Shown here piece by piece: positions 19,497 through 32,151 of a DNA stretch of 64,000 nucleotides (positions are counted from its first letter, which is position 1; each line of letters begins with the position of its first letter). Source of the DNA: Gautieria morchelliformis (Eukaryota; Basidiomycota; Agaricomycetes; Gomphales; Gomphaceae); NCBI GenBank assembly GCA_015179125.1, contig WHVA01000428.1, positions 35,824 through 99,823 on the forward strand, given 5' to 3'. Below the pieces are notes generated by a model, which saw only the letters and a program-made list of their open reading frames with translations, ran no database searches and was not told the DNA's origin. Both the position numbers and the translations under genes were made by a program.

Positions 19497-22400
19497 CTAG
19501 CAGCGTCTGGGGAGGTCACATGGCTTGCTCACCCCCTGAAGCTCTAGATAGCTATCTAGGGCTTCAAGGTCCTTGCAGGACAACATGGGTTCCCATGTCA
19601 TGTCACCTAGGGTCCAACGGGCCTGGAACTCCAGGTCCGTCGAGTTTATCCATCGATGTGCGATAATCTCGTCGACGAGCCACTCCTCGTCGTCATTCGC
19701 TCCGAAGTCATAAAATGACTTGGCCTCACGGCGAGGGAACAATTCATCGTTGTTAGCCTCGTATCGCCGTACGAGGCTCGAATGGAAGACCGGTGAAATG
19801 CGACGGCTTTTCAGCTCATCGGGAAGATCAAGGGTCACCATCGAGGCGTCGTTGTGAGCCTCGATGACGCGGTACGGTCCGATGTACCACGGGACTAGTT
19901 TTCTGGCTCTTCCTTTCGGGAGAGTTAGGTTTTGTGTCGAGAGGTAGACGCGGTTGTTGGCCGCGTACCTGTCGCTCGCCATACGTTTCTTATTTGCATG
20001 AAACGTTTGCGTCACTCGATGCTCTATGATTGCATCGTGTGCCGCCATCAGGTTCCATTTTGCCTGATGTGTGAACCAGGCTACCCCTTGAACGGGGTGT
20101 CCACGGCTATGGGGAGGTCTATCTGCGGCATATAGCCGTGGTTCAGCTCAAAAGGTGCGAACCCTGTGGTCGCGCTGACGTTGCTGTTGAGGGCGACCTC
20201 AACCATTGGGCATTTCAATGCCCAATCCTTCTGATCGTCTCTGACGACCGCGTGCAATATCTGGCCGATCGAGCAGTTTGCCCGCTCGGTGGCTCCATCC
20301 GTTTGGGGATGGAAGGCAAATGACATGAGGAGCTTAGTCCCCATGAGTCGCTGTAGTTCACACCAGAAGATCAACGTGAACTTCGAGTCTCTGTCCGAGA
20401 CGATGGAGTCGGGAACTCCGTGGAGTCGAACGACCTCCTTCAGAAACAGCCAGGCTACTCCCTTGGCTGACACGCTGGTCATGGTTGGTACGAGGTGTAC
20501 AAGCGACGTTAGTCGGTTGATGACTACCATCAGGTAGTCACAGTCGTTGGATTTGGGCAGGGGCCCCATGAAGTCGATGCCAATCGACTGCCACGGCCTA
20601 TCCGGAATGGGTAGGCTGTGTAGTAGGCCTTTGGGTCGTTGTGGTCCGGTTTTCGTCATCTGACATCTCGCACACGATGTGCAGAACGCTTCTATGTCTG
20701 GGCTCATGCCCGGCCACCAATATGCTCTTCGAACATAGTTCGAAGTCTTCAGATGGCCGTAGTGGCCGACTATATGATGTGCCCGATCGATGATAATTTC
20801 GATCAGCTTCCTTCCCCCTTGAAGAACAGAGCGGGGGACGGCAGTGACGTCTCTTTTGAGCTGGTTCTTAGTCCAGATCAGCCTGTCCCGGATCCCGAAT
20901 CTCGGGTGTGCGTCCGGGTGCGCCATGATCTTTGTGAACATGGTGTCCCTGTGGTACGCGTCTCATAGGACCTTAGACAGGTCTATGCCTTGCTCGACAA
21001 CCCGGCGCAGGGGCGCGCCGTCATTTCCTGCGGCGATGGCTCTGACGTCATCGTCGTCGTCACGTGACGCGGCGACATTCGCAGGCTCTGGTGAGCCCTC
21101 GTTTCATGCGGCAGATTCCGTTACTCTCGCCTCTGTCTTCTCAGTGAGGCGTTTAGAGCGTCTTGTTGCCGCTGTTCGCAGCTCGATATACCAGTCGGTG
21201 GGCAATAACTCACCGTCCGGGTCTAAACGCGCATCCGCGTTCACAAAGACGTGGTCCAGGTGATTGTCATCACTCGTGTCGTTCTCGTAGTAGCGCGACA
21301 GGCTGTTCTCTACACCATCAACATGAACGGTGTTGAAATTGAACCGGGAGAGAAACTCCCACCATCTGACCTGGCGGTCAGATAGGCTCTTCTGGGTCTC
21401 GAAGTACTCGAGCCCTTTGTGGTCTGTGACGAGGGTGAACCTTCGCCCCAGCAGTTTGTCCTCCCATTTCATGAGAGCCTCGAGCACCGTGATCGTCTCG
21501 TGCTCGTGAGTCCGGTAGTGTTGCTGAGCAATGCTGAACTTCTTTGACAAGAAGCCGGCAGGTCGACAGGTTTTCCAGTCAGGACCTTGGGCGTAGACCG
21601 CACCGACACCGGCTTTTGATCCGTCGGTGATCACCCAGATCGGCTCTGGGCACCTTGCGTCTACTGGACACAGGATCAGGGCCTTACAGGCCAACGCCTT
21701 AATGCTTTGCCAGCATTTGTCTAGTAGTGGAGTCCATTCGAATGGACGGTTATTACGCGCACAGCCTGATAGTGGGGTGGTATATGCGCTAACATCTGGC
21801 ATGTAGTGTGCCAGATACTGTACCACCCCGAGGAAATGCTGGACATCGTTGGACGTCCATGGCCTACGCCACTCGCGGATGCGTTACATCTTGTCCTCGT
21901 CAGCATGTACCCCTCGGCCATCGATAATATGGCCAAGACACTCCATTCAGATGGAATAGAGGTCCACCTTTGTCTTGCTCAGAAAAAGGTGATTCTTCCT
22001 CAGTCTGTCAAAGACGATGTAGAGGTGCTCTTCATGCTCTTGTATTGAGAGCGAGAATATGAAGATGTCGTCCATGTATACATGGACGAAGCGACCTATG
22101 CAGTCACGGAAAATGGCTGTCATCAGCCGTTGGAATGTTGATGGGGCATTACAGTCCCCCATCTGTATCACCTGACTCCTGAAGGTGCCAAGGATCATGG
22201 CAAAGGCAGTCTTTGCTATGTGATCCGGATGGATCCGGATCTGCTCGTATGCTTCTGACATATCGAGTTTTGTTCGATACCGACAGCGAGCCATGTCGCT
22301 GCGGATGATATCCTGATCCGGGAAGGGCGTGACGTCCTTCACCGTGTTCTCATTCTGCTGACGCAGATTGAAGACGGTTCTCAATGTACCATTCTTCTTC

Positions 22401-23628
22401 GGCACACACAGCATGGGCACGGCCTGCTGCGCGACTGCCAGAATCCACCACTTTGCAGTGGTGTATCGTTCTATCTTAGCCGACAGTTCCTCTCAGAAGT
22501 GTTCGGGGCATTTCGGTAGTCAATACCGCATGTGCTTGTTGGGATCGATGAGGTTGATCTCATGGTTGATCTCCCGTAGTGGCAGGAGTTCTAATGGAAT
22601 TCCACTGACTAAGTCAGTGATTCGTTCCATCCATTCCTCGCGGAGGCGAGGAAGGTCATCATCCGTGAGGATGATGGTGGTGGTTGGCTTAGAAGCCATT
22701 AGGAGCTGTGTGCATCTATTAGGTCCCGCGGCGCACGGAACCGCTTTCCTCTTCCCCATCGCTTTCACCGTTAGGTGAGAGCGCCTCTCCCTACGGTTGT
22801 AGGGTGAGTTCAAGGATGAGTCATCCCGCGACTCGTCCTCCTGGCTTCAATGAGCCAGGTTAGGCTTCGGTGCCTGGGCGATCCTGCTCACCCATGGCCC
22901 CTTGTCCTCGTTCGTCGATCCGTCATCGTCGAACGATACCTTGCCCGTGGAGATCACTTTGTTCCCCTTGCGGATCGTCCCTGGGCTCGAGAAGTCCAGG
23001 GTTATGCCGAATCTCCTTAGGAACGGTGTCCCTAAGATAGCATCGTAATATTTGACGTTTGCTACGTCAAAATATTCGTCGTATGTCTCACGACCAAATT
23101 TGATGGTAGTGTTCATTCCATAGTTGATCATGGAACGGCTGCCTATGCAGGCTAGCTGCAGCGCGATTGGCTGCTCCAGGGAGAATGTCCTCATCCCTGT
23201 AGCTCGCGTGAATTTGGGGGATAGCAGTACCCCTTCGCTGCCACTATCTAGCAGGCAGTGGGCTTTTACGCCGTTTATTGCCCAGTACCCCGATAGGGTA
23301 CAGTTCTCACTGCACGGGCACATTGGCCACGTCCTGTGTTTGCTTCGGTGGTGATACACCGGCTCAGCCGCCTTGTCTGGCATGACCGACGTGCGTGCCG
23401 CCATAACCTTCGTGGCGGTTTCATCCTCCAGCGCGAATCTGATCGCGCTGGACCTGTAGGTGGTGTCTTCCACCTCCTCGTCCCATTCATAGTATTGGGA
23501 CAGCTCGGGGTCCCACTCTTCAGGGGGCGCGTCTCTGTTGTCCGGAGTGTCGTTGGGTTGGGGGTCACCCTCCCCCTCTTCATCAATCTGTTGAAGAGAA
23601 TTTTGACTGAGGTCCGTCTCCGGATCTT
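19497..23628 (-). pseudogene. Gypsy family-B pol: PR, RT, RNase H, IN, chromodomain-type tail
   Basis: Polyprotein making and inserting element DNA. Protease around 23230 (AHCLLDSGSEGVLLS). RT 22813-21830 with VPMLCVPKKNGTLRTVFNLR and the catalytic YMDD (VHVYMDDIFIF). RNase H from ITDGSKAGVGAVYAQG to TDHKGLEYFETQ. Integrase 20941-20081 with the zinc-binding start (HH then CARCQM) and core (IGIDFMGPLP, SDRDSKF). The tail (20048-19497) has LVPWYIGPYRV and a chromodomain-type block EEWLVDEIIAHRW...TWEP. Three stops break it: TGA near 22497 and at 21947, TAA near 21889, all explicable as C-to-T. The 5' part is cut from gag by the copia insertion at 23634. Confidence 0.88.
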
Positions 23629-23633
23629 CGGTC

Positions 23634-24112
23634 TGTAGAGGACAGGAATTATAGGCAGTAGGTTCAGACTTGATACTCAAAAGAAGACTAGAAACCAATT
23701 CACTCCAGGATTTCTAGGTCAACAAATCGAAGAGAAATAAGACTAATTTACTTGCCTCTCTCAGTGAATTTAGTTGTCACTGAGAGAGGAGGGAAATGTG
23801 TCTCATGCACATGTACTACTAGCCGGCGCTTTAGCGCCCGTGATGCCACGGTGTGCCTTGCTAAGCGCCCGTAGAACGTAGCACGGTAGTGAACACCTGC
23901 AGCTCAAAAAGGAAACTTGTCCACAACCACCCACAAAGGGTCGGTTGGACAGAACATGAAAAGAAGTAGAAATATAGCTTCAAAAAATCAAAGAAAAATT
24001 TGACAAATCATAGAATGAATGTCAGCATGGTTTCAAGTCACAATCAAAAGAAATACGAATGGTGGAATCTATTTGGCTTGATTTTGGTGCAGGAGCATAA
24101 ATGCACCCAACA
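23634..24112 (-). repeat. 3' LTR of the copia element
   Basis: 479 bp, shorter than the other LTRs because about 58 bp between two copies of AGAAATCAATTCACT are missing. Preserves the empty target site CGTAGCACGG that is split by the TA transposon in the other LTR. Carries the hairpin at 23756-23788. Confidence 0.93.
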
Positions 24113-24125
24113 TGCCCCCTCAAGC

Positions 24126-27100
24126 CTAATATATTCCAAGCTTCTCGTTGAGGATCTTCACTCTAGGACTAGGAAGTCCTTTAGTGAGAATATCTGCCAG
24201 CATTTGTTCTGTTGGCAAATAAACGAGTTTGGCTTCTTGATTTTTGATTATATCTCGAAGGAAATATAATCTGATGTCGAAATGCTTGGTTCTTGTGTGT
24301 TGTTGAGTGCCATACGTGATTGCAATGGCTGATTGATTGTCTGAATAAACTTGGATGGGTCTGTTCAGTGGTTGGAATATTTCAGAAATAAAATGGCGCA
24401 TCCAAAGAGCCTCTTTGCCCGCATGGGTCAGGGCGACGAATTCGGCTTCAGTTGATGAGAGGGCTACTATCGACTGTTTCTGGCAACTCCATGAAACAGT
24501 GCCCCCATCAATCTGAAATAAATATGCCGAATATGAACGCCTATGACTCTGTGAACCCCAATCCGCATCTGAATACCCCATCAAGCCATCTCAATTTCTT
24601 CCAAGTGTGAGTTTGTAATGCTTCGTGCCTTTCAAATATTTGAAGACACGTTTAACTGCATTCCAATGTGTGCCACCTGGATTTTCGAGGAATTGTGAGA
24701 GCAATGACACCGCAAATGCAATGTCAGGTCGAGTGGCTACAGCTGCCCACATCAGTGATCCTATGGCTTGCCTGTATGGAATCTTCAACATGGCTTTCTT
24801 GCCTCTCTCTGTAGAAGGACATTGGTCTTTAGATAATTTAACGGCTGGATCAAGAGGCATAGCATAAGTCTTTGCATCTTCGAGATTGAATTTTTTGATG
24901 ATCTTCTCAATGTATGCGGATTGTGAAATTGCAATGGTTTTCTTCTGCCAGTCTCTTTCGATTTTAAGGTTCAATAGCCAATGAATCTCGCCTAGATCTT
25001 TCATACTGAAGACCTGAGCAAGATCTCGTTTGACTTCGTCCAGGACTGACTGATTCTCAGCTGTGATGGTGAGGTCATCTACAGCTGTTGCAATGATCAC
25101 ATGCCCCTTTCCGCCACATCTATAAAATACAGCCCCATCTGTGGCTGATGTAGTGAATCCTAACTTGTGGAATTCACCACTTAGACGTTTGTACCATTCT
25201 CTTCCAGATTGTTTGAGGCCGTAGAGTGCTTTCTTCAAAAGTAGCACTTCGTCTTTGTCTCCGGACTCACATCCATACGGCTGCTTCATGTAAATAGGTT
25301 CAGGCAACGTAGCATTGAGGTATGCATAGTCCACATCCATTTGATGAATAGGCCAGTCATTCCTAGCAGCAATGGCGCATATGATCCGTAGGGAGGATAA
25401 CCAAGCAACAGGTGAGTATGTCTCATCATAGTCGACTCCAAACTTCTGTGTGAAGCCTTGGGCGACCATTCTCAATTTAGGCATTATTGGTTTCCCTTCT
25501 GGATTACGCTTCCAAAGGTAGACCCATTTATTACCGACAATATTGGCTCCAGGAGGTGGTTTGGCTCGTTCCCACACTCCCTTGTCGATTAGGGCCTCAT
25601 ACTCTTTGTCCATTGATTTCTTCCACATAGGATTATTCAGAGCTTCATCTGCATTGCTAGGTTCAACTTGACTCAAATCCGGCGCCTTGTTATTGTTTTG
25701 ACCGTCAGTTGGAAATGCACTGATGGCAAATTCATAGCTACTGATGCCATCAATCTCAGAGGATAATTCTTGGTCGAATAGATTGTCTTTATGGTCCTCA
25801 ACATCCTCGTAAGCTAGCGTAGTCATATGTGCGCCAGCTTGTCTCTGAGTTTGAGAACTTGTTACAGGACCTGTTGGGGCCGGCTGCACTTGTTGTTGAC
25901 GAATCCTTTCGCTTCTCCTTATCGGTTCAGCTTCTCTAGGTCTGTCATCAACTCCCTGAATAGGTTGCAGCTCTTCAAGATATTCCTCTGGTGTGCTTTC
26001 ATCAATTCCTTCGATCTTTGCCTCTTGGCTGACTAAGCGACCAGGCACAGGCACTGATGCCAGAATGGCCTTCTTCTCCTCTCTAGACGTAGGTAACTTG
26101 GATTCCTCAATAGAAATGATTGGGACTTTTCCCTTCTTCATCTCTGAATCAAACACAATGTTTCACTCGACAGAAAATTTGTGAGAGTCAGGCCAATAAA
26201 CATAATGACCATGGCTCTGCGCAGAAATTCCTATCCACCGAGCTCTCTTGGAACGAGCTGCCAATTTATCTCCCTGAGTGACCTTAACATAGACTTCGGT
26301 TCCCCACGTATGAATGTCTTTGAGATTCGGCTTCTCATGGTGAATCATTTTGTAAGGTGTTTTATCCGGTAGAGCTCTTGTATGCGTCCTATTCCTAAGA
26401 TAATTGGCATGCTGTATCGCATAGCCCCATAGTATCTTAGGAAGGCCTGATTCGAATAGCATGGCATGAGTTCTCTCAGTCAGAGTTCGGTTCAGACGTT
26501 CGGCAACACCATTAGACTCTGGTGTGTCATGTACTGTCAACCGATGCTTCGTGCCTTGTTTGGCCAGGTGCTGTTCAAATTCAGAGCTCGTATACTCTCC
26601 CCCTCGGTCAGAAACAAGTGCCTTGATGTGCACATTTCTCTGTCGAAGCATTAGAGCCTCGTAGAGTTTGTACTTTGAGAATGCTTCTGATTTGTTCACC
26701 ATGAGATAGATCACCGATTCCCTTGAGTAGTCATCGATAAAAGAGACATAATATGACTTTTTATCGATTGTGAGGTGTCTTGCAGGTCCCCAGACATCAG
26801 AATAAATTCTGTCACCGAATTTTGATGTACGGTCTCTGGGTTCTTGAGGAAGAGGTTTGCGTGCAATCTTGGCTTGAATGCACGCATCACAGACAATTCT
26901 ATCGCCTGTGGAGCTCGGTTCAATGCCCAATATCATGCCACGGTTAAGTAGATGTTGTAGGGACTTTTGTGAGATATGCCCCATCCTCTGATGAATTTCC
27001 ATGGCAGACAAACATATATGGGCTTGAGCACTTGGTGACTGGAGGTCTAGTCGATATAAGCCATTGACCTTCGGTGCTTGCATCAATATCTTTCCAGCAG

Positions 27101-28370
27101 TGTTAGATATTGTGCATTTCTGGCCACCGAGTTGAATATCATAGCCAGCATCATCGCACCGACCAATTGAGACGAGGGTAGCAGCAATTTTTGGTGCATA
27201 GTACGTGTCTTGCAACGTGACTTCTACTGTTTTATATCTAACCTTATTGGATAATACGAGCAGTCCTGAGCCGAAGGCATCAAAAGTGCCTTTGTTGGCT
27301 GCTCGGATAGTCCTCGGCTGTGAGAATTGGCAGTAGTTCCTCAATAAATGTTTATGAGGTGTCATATGCAATGTCGTTCCGGTGTCGAGTATCACTACAA
27401 CTCCTGAGGATGTGCTCGAACTAAAATTAGAGCACTCGTCGAAATTGGTGAAGGCAAGAGGCCCATCATCACTATCCTCAGAAGAGGTCTCTTCTTCGGC
27501 AACATTCGCTTTTGCTTTACCCTTCTTCTTCTTTTTGCCTTTGGCTTTTTTCTTCTGACGTGGTCCTTGACCTTCTTTACCACCTCCTTTAGCCCAGCAA
27601 TTTTCGATAGAATGCCCAGGCTTTTTGCAGTTAGTGCATGTATGCGCCTTCTGCGCCTTCTGGTCCTTCTTAGTAGATGAACCAATAAACACCTGCTCTT
27701 CTTGCGGGAGTGTTTTCTTCCTGTCATACTGAGCCTTTAGTACCCTGATAATGTCATCAGGGACTAAGGGTCTCCCGCATTCTTCAAGCGAAGTGGTGAG
27801 GGCATTCATGACTGCCTCATAGGATGGTGGAAGTGATGCAAGGATAATGTCCATGAATTCTTCTTCAGAAACTCTGGCTCCCATCTCATTAAGATGAGCA
27901 TATAGGTCTTGGGCCTTGTCCAAGTGGTCTCTCAAGTCTCCATCCTCAGGACATCTCATACTGCGGAGTTGTCTCTGCAGGCTGGTGAGGACCATCTTGG
28001 GCTTTTTGGTCATTTCATTGACCAGTGCATCCCAAGTCTCTTTTGCTGTCTTTTGTTTCTGTAGCATCAGAGCTAGTGACTCTGACACTGAGACGATGAT
28101 TTGGGTCTTGGCTTGTCCTTCTCTAGCAAGATATCTCTCCAGCTTCTCCTCAGCCTTATCCATCTGAGTTTCCTCAGCTTCTGTAAGAATATGGCCTGGG
28201 GGCATGACTGGAGGATCAGGAGGTCGAGTGACTCTCCCTTCTACATGCTTGAGTAGATTTTTGGACTCGAAATAGCTGATGAGAGTGGCTCGCCACAATG
28301 GCCAATTACTTCCATCTGTAGCAAGCTTCTCAACACCCAAAAGCTTCTGTGAAGTGTCTCCGGGGCCCAT
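24126..28370 (-). pseudogene. Copia gag-pol polyprotein, broken by two stops
   Basis: Starts MGPGDTSQKLLG at 28370. Gag with the UBN2/Copia-type helical region and a zinc knuckle CTNCKKPGHSIENC (CX2CX4HX4C, near 27640). Protease VVILDTGTTLHMTP (near 27400). Integrase with HQRMGH...CDACIQAK and DRGGEYTSSEFE, ESNGVAERLNRTLTER. RT with KWVYLWKRNPEGKP, LKKALYGLKQSGREWYKRL and the copia catalytic ATAVDDLTI. RNase H with GYSDADWG, STEAEFVAL, DNQSAI. Two in-frame TGA codons, at 26163-26165 (after HKFSVE) and near 24588 (after TLGRN), split it in three. Otherwise the frame is open over 4.2 kb. Confidence 0.93.
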
Positions 28371-28375
28371 AACCC
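28362..28375 (-). promoter_or_regulatory. Primer binding site: initiator-tRNA anticodon arm type
   Basis: On the minus strand GGGTTATGGGCCCC follows the 5' LTR directly. It is complementary to the anticodon stem-loop of eukaryotic initiator tRNA-Met (GGGCCCAUAACCC form), as in Drosophila copia, which is primed by a half-tRNA. The gag start ATG (28370-28368) lies inside this site, pairing with the CAU anticodon. Match to this species' own tRNA could not be checked. Confidence 0.75.
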
Positions 28376-28680
28376 TGTAGAGGACAGGAATTATAGGCAG
28401 TAGGTTCAGACTTGATACTCAAAAGAAGACTAGAAATCAATTCACTCTCTCAGTGAATTTAGTTGTCACTATAAATATATTATACACTACCTAGAAATCA
28501 ATTCACTACAGGATTTCTAGGTCAACAAATTGAAGAGAAATAAGACTAATTTACTTGCCTCTCTCAGTGAATTTAGTTGTCACTGAGAGAGGGGGGGAAT
28601 GTGTCTCATGCGCATGTACTACTAGCCGGCGCTTTAGCGCCCGTGATGCCACGGTGCTTGCTAAGCGCCCGTAGAACGTA

Positions 28681-31600
28681 CAGTCGCGGACAACCAAAGT
28701 CCACTAAAAAAATGAACCGGTTATGGGCACCCCACCTGCGTTAGAATATCATTTTTAAGCCTAGATAGAGTCTATTTAGGTCCTTAAGGGCAGGTTTCCA
28801 CGAGCCAATTTCTCAGAATGTGCTATTTGAAAATTTGGCCCTTCAAAATTTGGCCGGACACCAAAAAAATAGCTAAAAATATAGAAAATGGCGGAATCAA
28901 TAGCTTTCTTCAAGCTGAATCTGATTCTGAAGAAATAAAAAAAAATCCACGACGGATTCAGGCGAAATAATTATTTTAATATTACATAACATACTCACGT
29001 GATTTGGCCAGCTTGACGCATGCGAGGCAAGAAACAAAAGCGTAATATCGCTGGGCTTCGAAACCAAGCCCAGCATGTTGTCTCACCTGTGGATGCACCC
29101 TCCCAGGTGTCCCTGCTTCATTCAACAGCTGCTCTTTCTACTGATCCCAGCAGCACAGAGGAAGATGACCCAGCCTGGGAACCTCACCAGAACGACAGTT
29201 TGCGGCCAAACTGGGAGGAATCGGAGGAGTCGAACGACGAAGACGACGGGTCAGTGGATTCTAACACTGGATGGCTGGGTTTGGGGGAGGAGGAGCATGT
29301 TTTGCATGCGAGACTCCTAAAATTTGCCGTGGAAAATGGTGATGATCCGAGTGATGAGGATTGGATGCCAGAAGCGTCGAAGAGAAAGAGGATGAAGCGA
29401 TTGATGGATAAAAAAGGTGAGTTATAAGTTTCTGCCACACTCAAAAATAGGCCAACCTTTGTTGCGCAGCTCGTCCCAACCAATATGTCAAAGGCCCAGA
29501 TGTTGGCAGTAAATCAGAACGCACTCGGCGTCATTATCGTTCCATGTTAGAGGGTCAACAAACTCTTGATACTTATGTGACGTGCCTGCCTGTTGTGGAC
29601 CACTCTGAAGCACCTGCCACGGCTCCTATCCAGATTCACCAAGAGTCCCTTACTCCTCCACCACTTTCCTTTGAAGACCTTACTCCTATTGCAACGTCTC
29701 GAAAGCGAAAGGAGAGAAGCACAGAGGATGGAAGTGGCAGTGATGGTGAGGCTGAAGAAGGAGGGGACGCTGGTGGAGAAGGAGGTGAAGGGGACACAGC
29801 TGGAGAAGGAGGCGAAGAAGGAGGCGAAGGGGACACAGCTGGAGAAGGAGGTGAAGAAGGAGGTGAAAGGGACACAGCTGGAGAAGAAGAGCCATGGGAA
29901 GATGAGGTTACAGACATGGTGAGGCCATTGGTGAATATTCGTGGCTGGAAGGACTTGCGAGATCAAGTCAAAGATGATTTGAAAAAAAAGCATGCACATA
30001 TGCCACTGAAGGACATCAACCAGCTAATGATCCTTCGTAATTTTGCGACGCTTCGGTTGAAGGGTCATGGCTGGATCACTTCAAGCAGGGAGGTTGCAGC
30101 ACAGTGGCATGAAAAGCAGGGTGGATCCAGTGAACATTTTGCACGCCGTATCAGAGGTCTTGCACGCTATTATCAAGTATTTGAGCAGCTCCCTATTGAA
30201 TCCAGGGGTGGCAGCAAGAACTCACGGTCTCTATTAAAAGATGAGGCTGTCAAAGTTGCAGCGAGAACATGGCTTACAGAACAGCGCATTGGCTCAATCA
30301 CCCCTCAGCTCTTCTGCCATGCCCTCAACTCACATATTCTCCCCTCCCTGAATATTACCTTGAAGAAACCACTCTGCGAGAGGACTGCACGGAGGTGGTT
30401 GGTGAAGCTTGGCTGGACACGCACCATCTTGCGAAAAGGGGTGTATATGGATGGCCATGAGAGGGCTGACGTTGTCAAGTATCGGAATGAGGTTTTTCTC
30501 CCAATGATGGAGAAATATGAACAACGGATGATTAAATTTGAGGGGCCTGAGCTGAAGCGAGTTGAACCCAAACTTCAGCCAGGTGAAAGGCTTCTCATTG
30601 CTGAGTTTCACGATGAGAGCTGCTGTCAACAAAATGACTTCAAAGATTCTACCTGGTATGTATGTATATTTAATTCTTATACTTGAATCTAATCAACCAT
30701 GTCAGGCTACAGAAGGGTGAACAAATCCTCCAGAAAAAAGGAAATGGTCGGCTGATTCACATCTCAGACTTCATAGAGGAGGTGAATGGACGGTTGGTTT
30801 CTTTCAATGATGATGGCAGCATTTCCTCCAGTGCACGCAAGGTCATCTTTCCCGGTTCAAATGCAGATCCATACTGGGATTGTGCTCAACTCATTGAGCA
30901 AGTGAAATCTTCAGCAATTCCAACATTCGAAGCGGCACACCCTGGCTGTCAAGCCCTTTTTATATTTGATCAGTCATCTGCACATGCGGCGCTGCCACCA
31001 GATGCACTCAAGGCATTTGAAATGAATAAAAGCAATGGTGGCAAGCAACGGCATCAGAAGGATACAATTATTCCACACAACAATCCCACACCTGAACTCC
31101 GTGGCAAAGTACAGAGAATGACCACTGATGATGGCCAACAGAAGGGCCTGGAACAGACTCTTACAGAACGTGGGTTTAATATTAAAGGTCTCAAGGCAAA
31201 GTGTTCCCCTGTCTGTCCATTCGAGAGTCAACGGTGCTGCATGGCTCGACTGCTTAGCCAGCAAGATGACTTTGTAAACCAGGTGTCTATGCTTGAAACA
31301 CTCATAAAAGAGGCTGGGCATGAATGCATATTCCTCCCAAAGTTCCACTGTGAACTCAATCCCATTGAAATGGTAATATTTACTTTTACTTCAATTGGTA
31401 ATTTGTCAACTTATTCACATTGTCTAAGTATTGGGGGTGGGTGAAGTACAGATATCGGCAAGTGCCCAAGAGAACCTTCGATGATGCCAAAAAAGCAGCA
31501 TTTGCTGCTCTCAATGCTTGCCCGGTGGATGTCATCCGACATTTTATCAACAGAGCCTGGCGGTTCATGAGTGCTTACAGGATTGGCCTGACAGGGCAGG

Positions 31601-31912
31601 CAGCAGCATGGGCTGTTAGAAAACAAAAGGGCCATCGTACAGTCTCACGCAGTGCTATGATGCATCTTGATGCAATTGTCAGCCGCAACTGACACGTACC
31701 TACTTTAGACACCGAATAAATGACCCTTTATATGTTAAATTTTTGAAATTTTTGTCCAAAAATTTGGCCGGCCGAAATCCTCGTGGGAAAAATTCCAAAG
31801 GAGTGTTTTTCGACGTATTTTGCATTCCTGAGTCCGAATCTGAAGTCAGATTACCCCCCAAATCTCTCAGTCACCGGCTACTAAGTTGGTGGACTTTGGT
31901 TGTCCGCGACTG
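28681..31912 (+). mobile_element. TA-target DDE transposon
   Basis: Perfect 24-bp terminal inverted repeats (28681-28704 and 31889-31912) starting CAGTCGCGGACAACC, flanked by a TA duplication (28679-28680, 31913-31914). The other copia LTR shows the empty site with one TA (CGTAGCACGG near 23878), which proves the boundaries. The TA target suggests the IS630/Tc1-mariner group, but the D-to-E spacing of its transposase is unusually long, so the superfamily is not settled. Confidence 0.95.
29020..31692 (+). CDS. DDE transposase, apparently intact, 4 exons
   Basis: Cuts and rejoins the element ends. Exons 29020-29416, 29470-30655, 30706-31372, 31429-31692; introns 53, 50 and 56 bp, all GT-AG. 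They join in frame to 837 residues with no stop. Seen: an acidic N-terminus; the conserved KGPDVGSKSERTRRHYR stretch after intron 1; a Gly/Glu repeat EEGGEGDTAGEG-type (29770-29885); FHDESCCQQNDF (candidate first Asp, 30607-30640); FIFDQSSAHAAL (second Asp, about 30957); FLPKFHCELNPIEM then YWGWVKYRYR across intron 3 (candidate Glu), and a C-terminal FINRAWRFMSAYRIGL. The pattern matches a transposase-like family abundant in Agaricomycetes. The long spacing between second D and E (about 130 residues) contains a Cys/His-rich insert. Confidence 0.85.
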
Positions 31913-32151
31913 TAGCACGGTAGTGAACACCCGCAGCTCAAAAAGGAAACTTGTCCACAACCACCCACAAAGGGTCGGTTGGACAGAACATGAAAAGAAG
32001 TAGAAATATAGCTTCGAAAAATCAAAGAAAAATTTGACAAATCATAGAATGAATGTCAGCATGGTTTCAAGTCAAAATCAAAATAAATAGGAATGGTGGA
32101 ATCTATTTGGCTTGATTTTGGTGCAGGAGCATAAATGCACCCAACACGGTC

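Larger units (their letters stand above)
23634..32146 (-). mobile_element. Complete Ty1/copia element
   Basis: Perfect 5-bp target duplication CGGTC (23629-23633, 32147-32151). 3' LTR 23634-24112, coding region 28370-24126, 5' LTR 28376-32146 interrupted by a TA-target transposon. Order gag, protease, integrase, RT, RNase H in one reading direction is the copia arrangement. PPT (TTGAGGGGGCA, minus strand) abuts the 3' LTR. The LTRs are nearly identical outside a 58-bp deletion in the 3' LTR and the transposon, so insertion is recent. Two further solo LTRs of the family are in the window. Confidence 0.96.
28376..32146 (-). repeat. 5' LTR of the copia element, split by a DNA transposon
   Basis: About 537 bp of LTR once the 3232-bp insert (28681-31912) and one TA are removed. 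It keeps the internal duplication lost from the 3' LTR. The hairpin is at 28559-28591. The insertion separates the LTR promoter end from gag, so this copy is unlikely to be transcribed normally. Confidence 0.93.
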
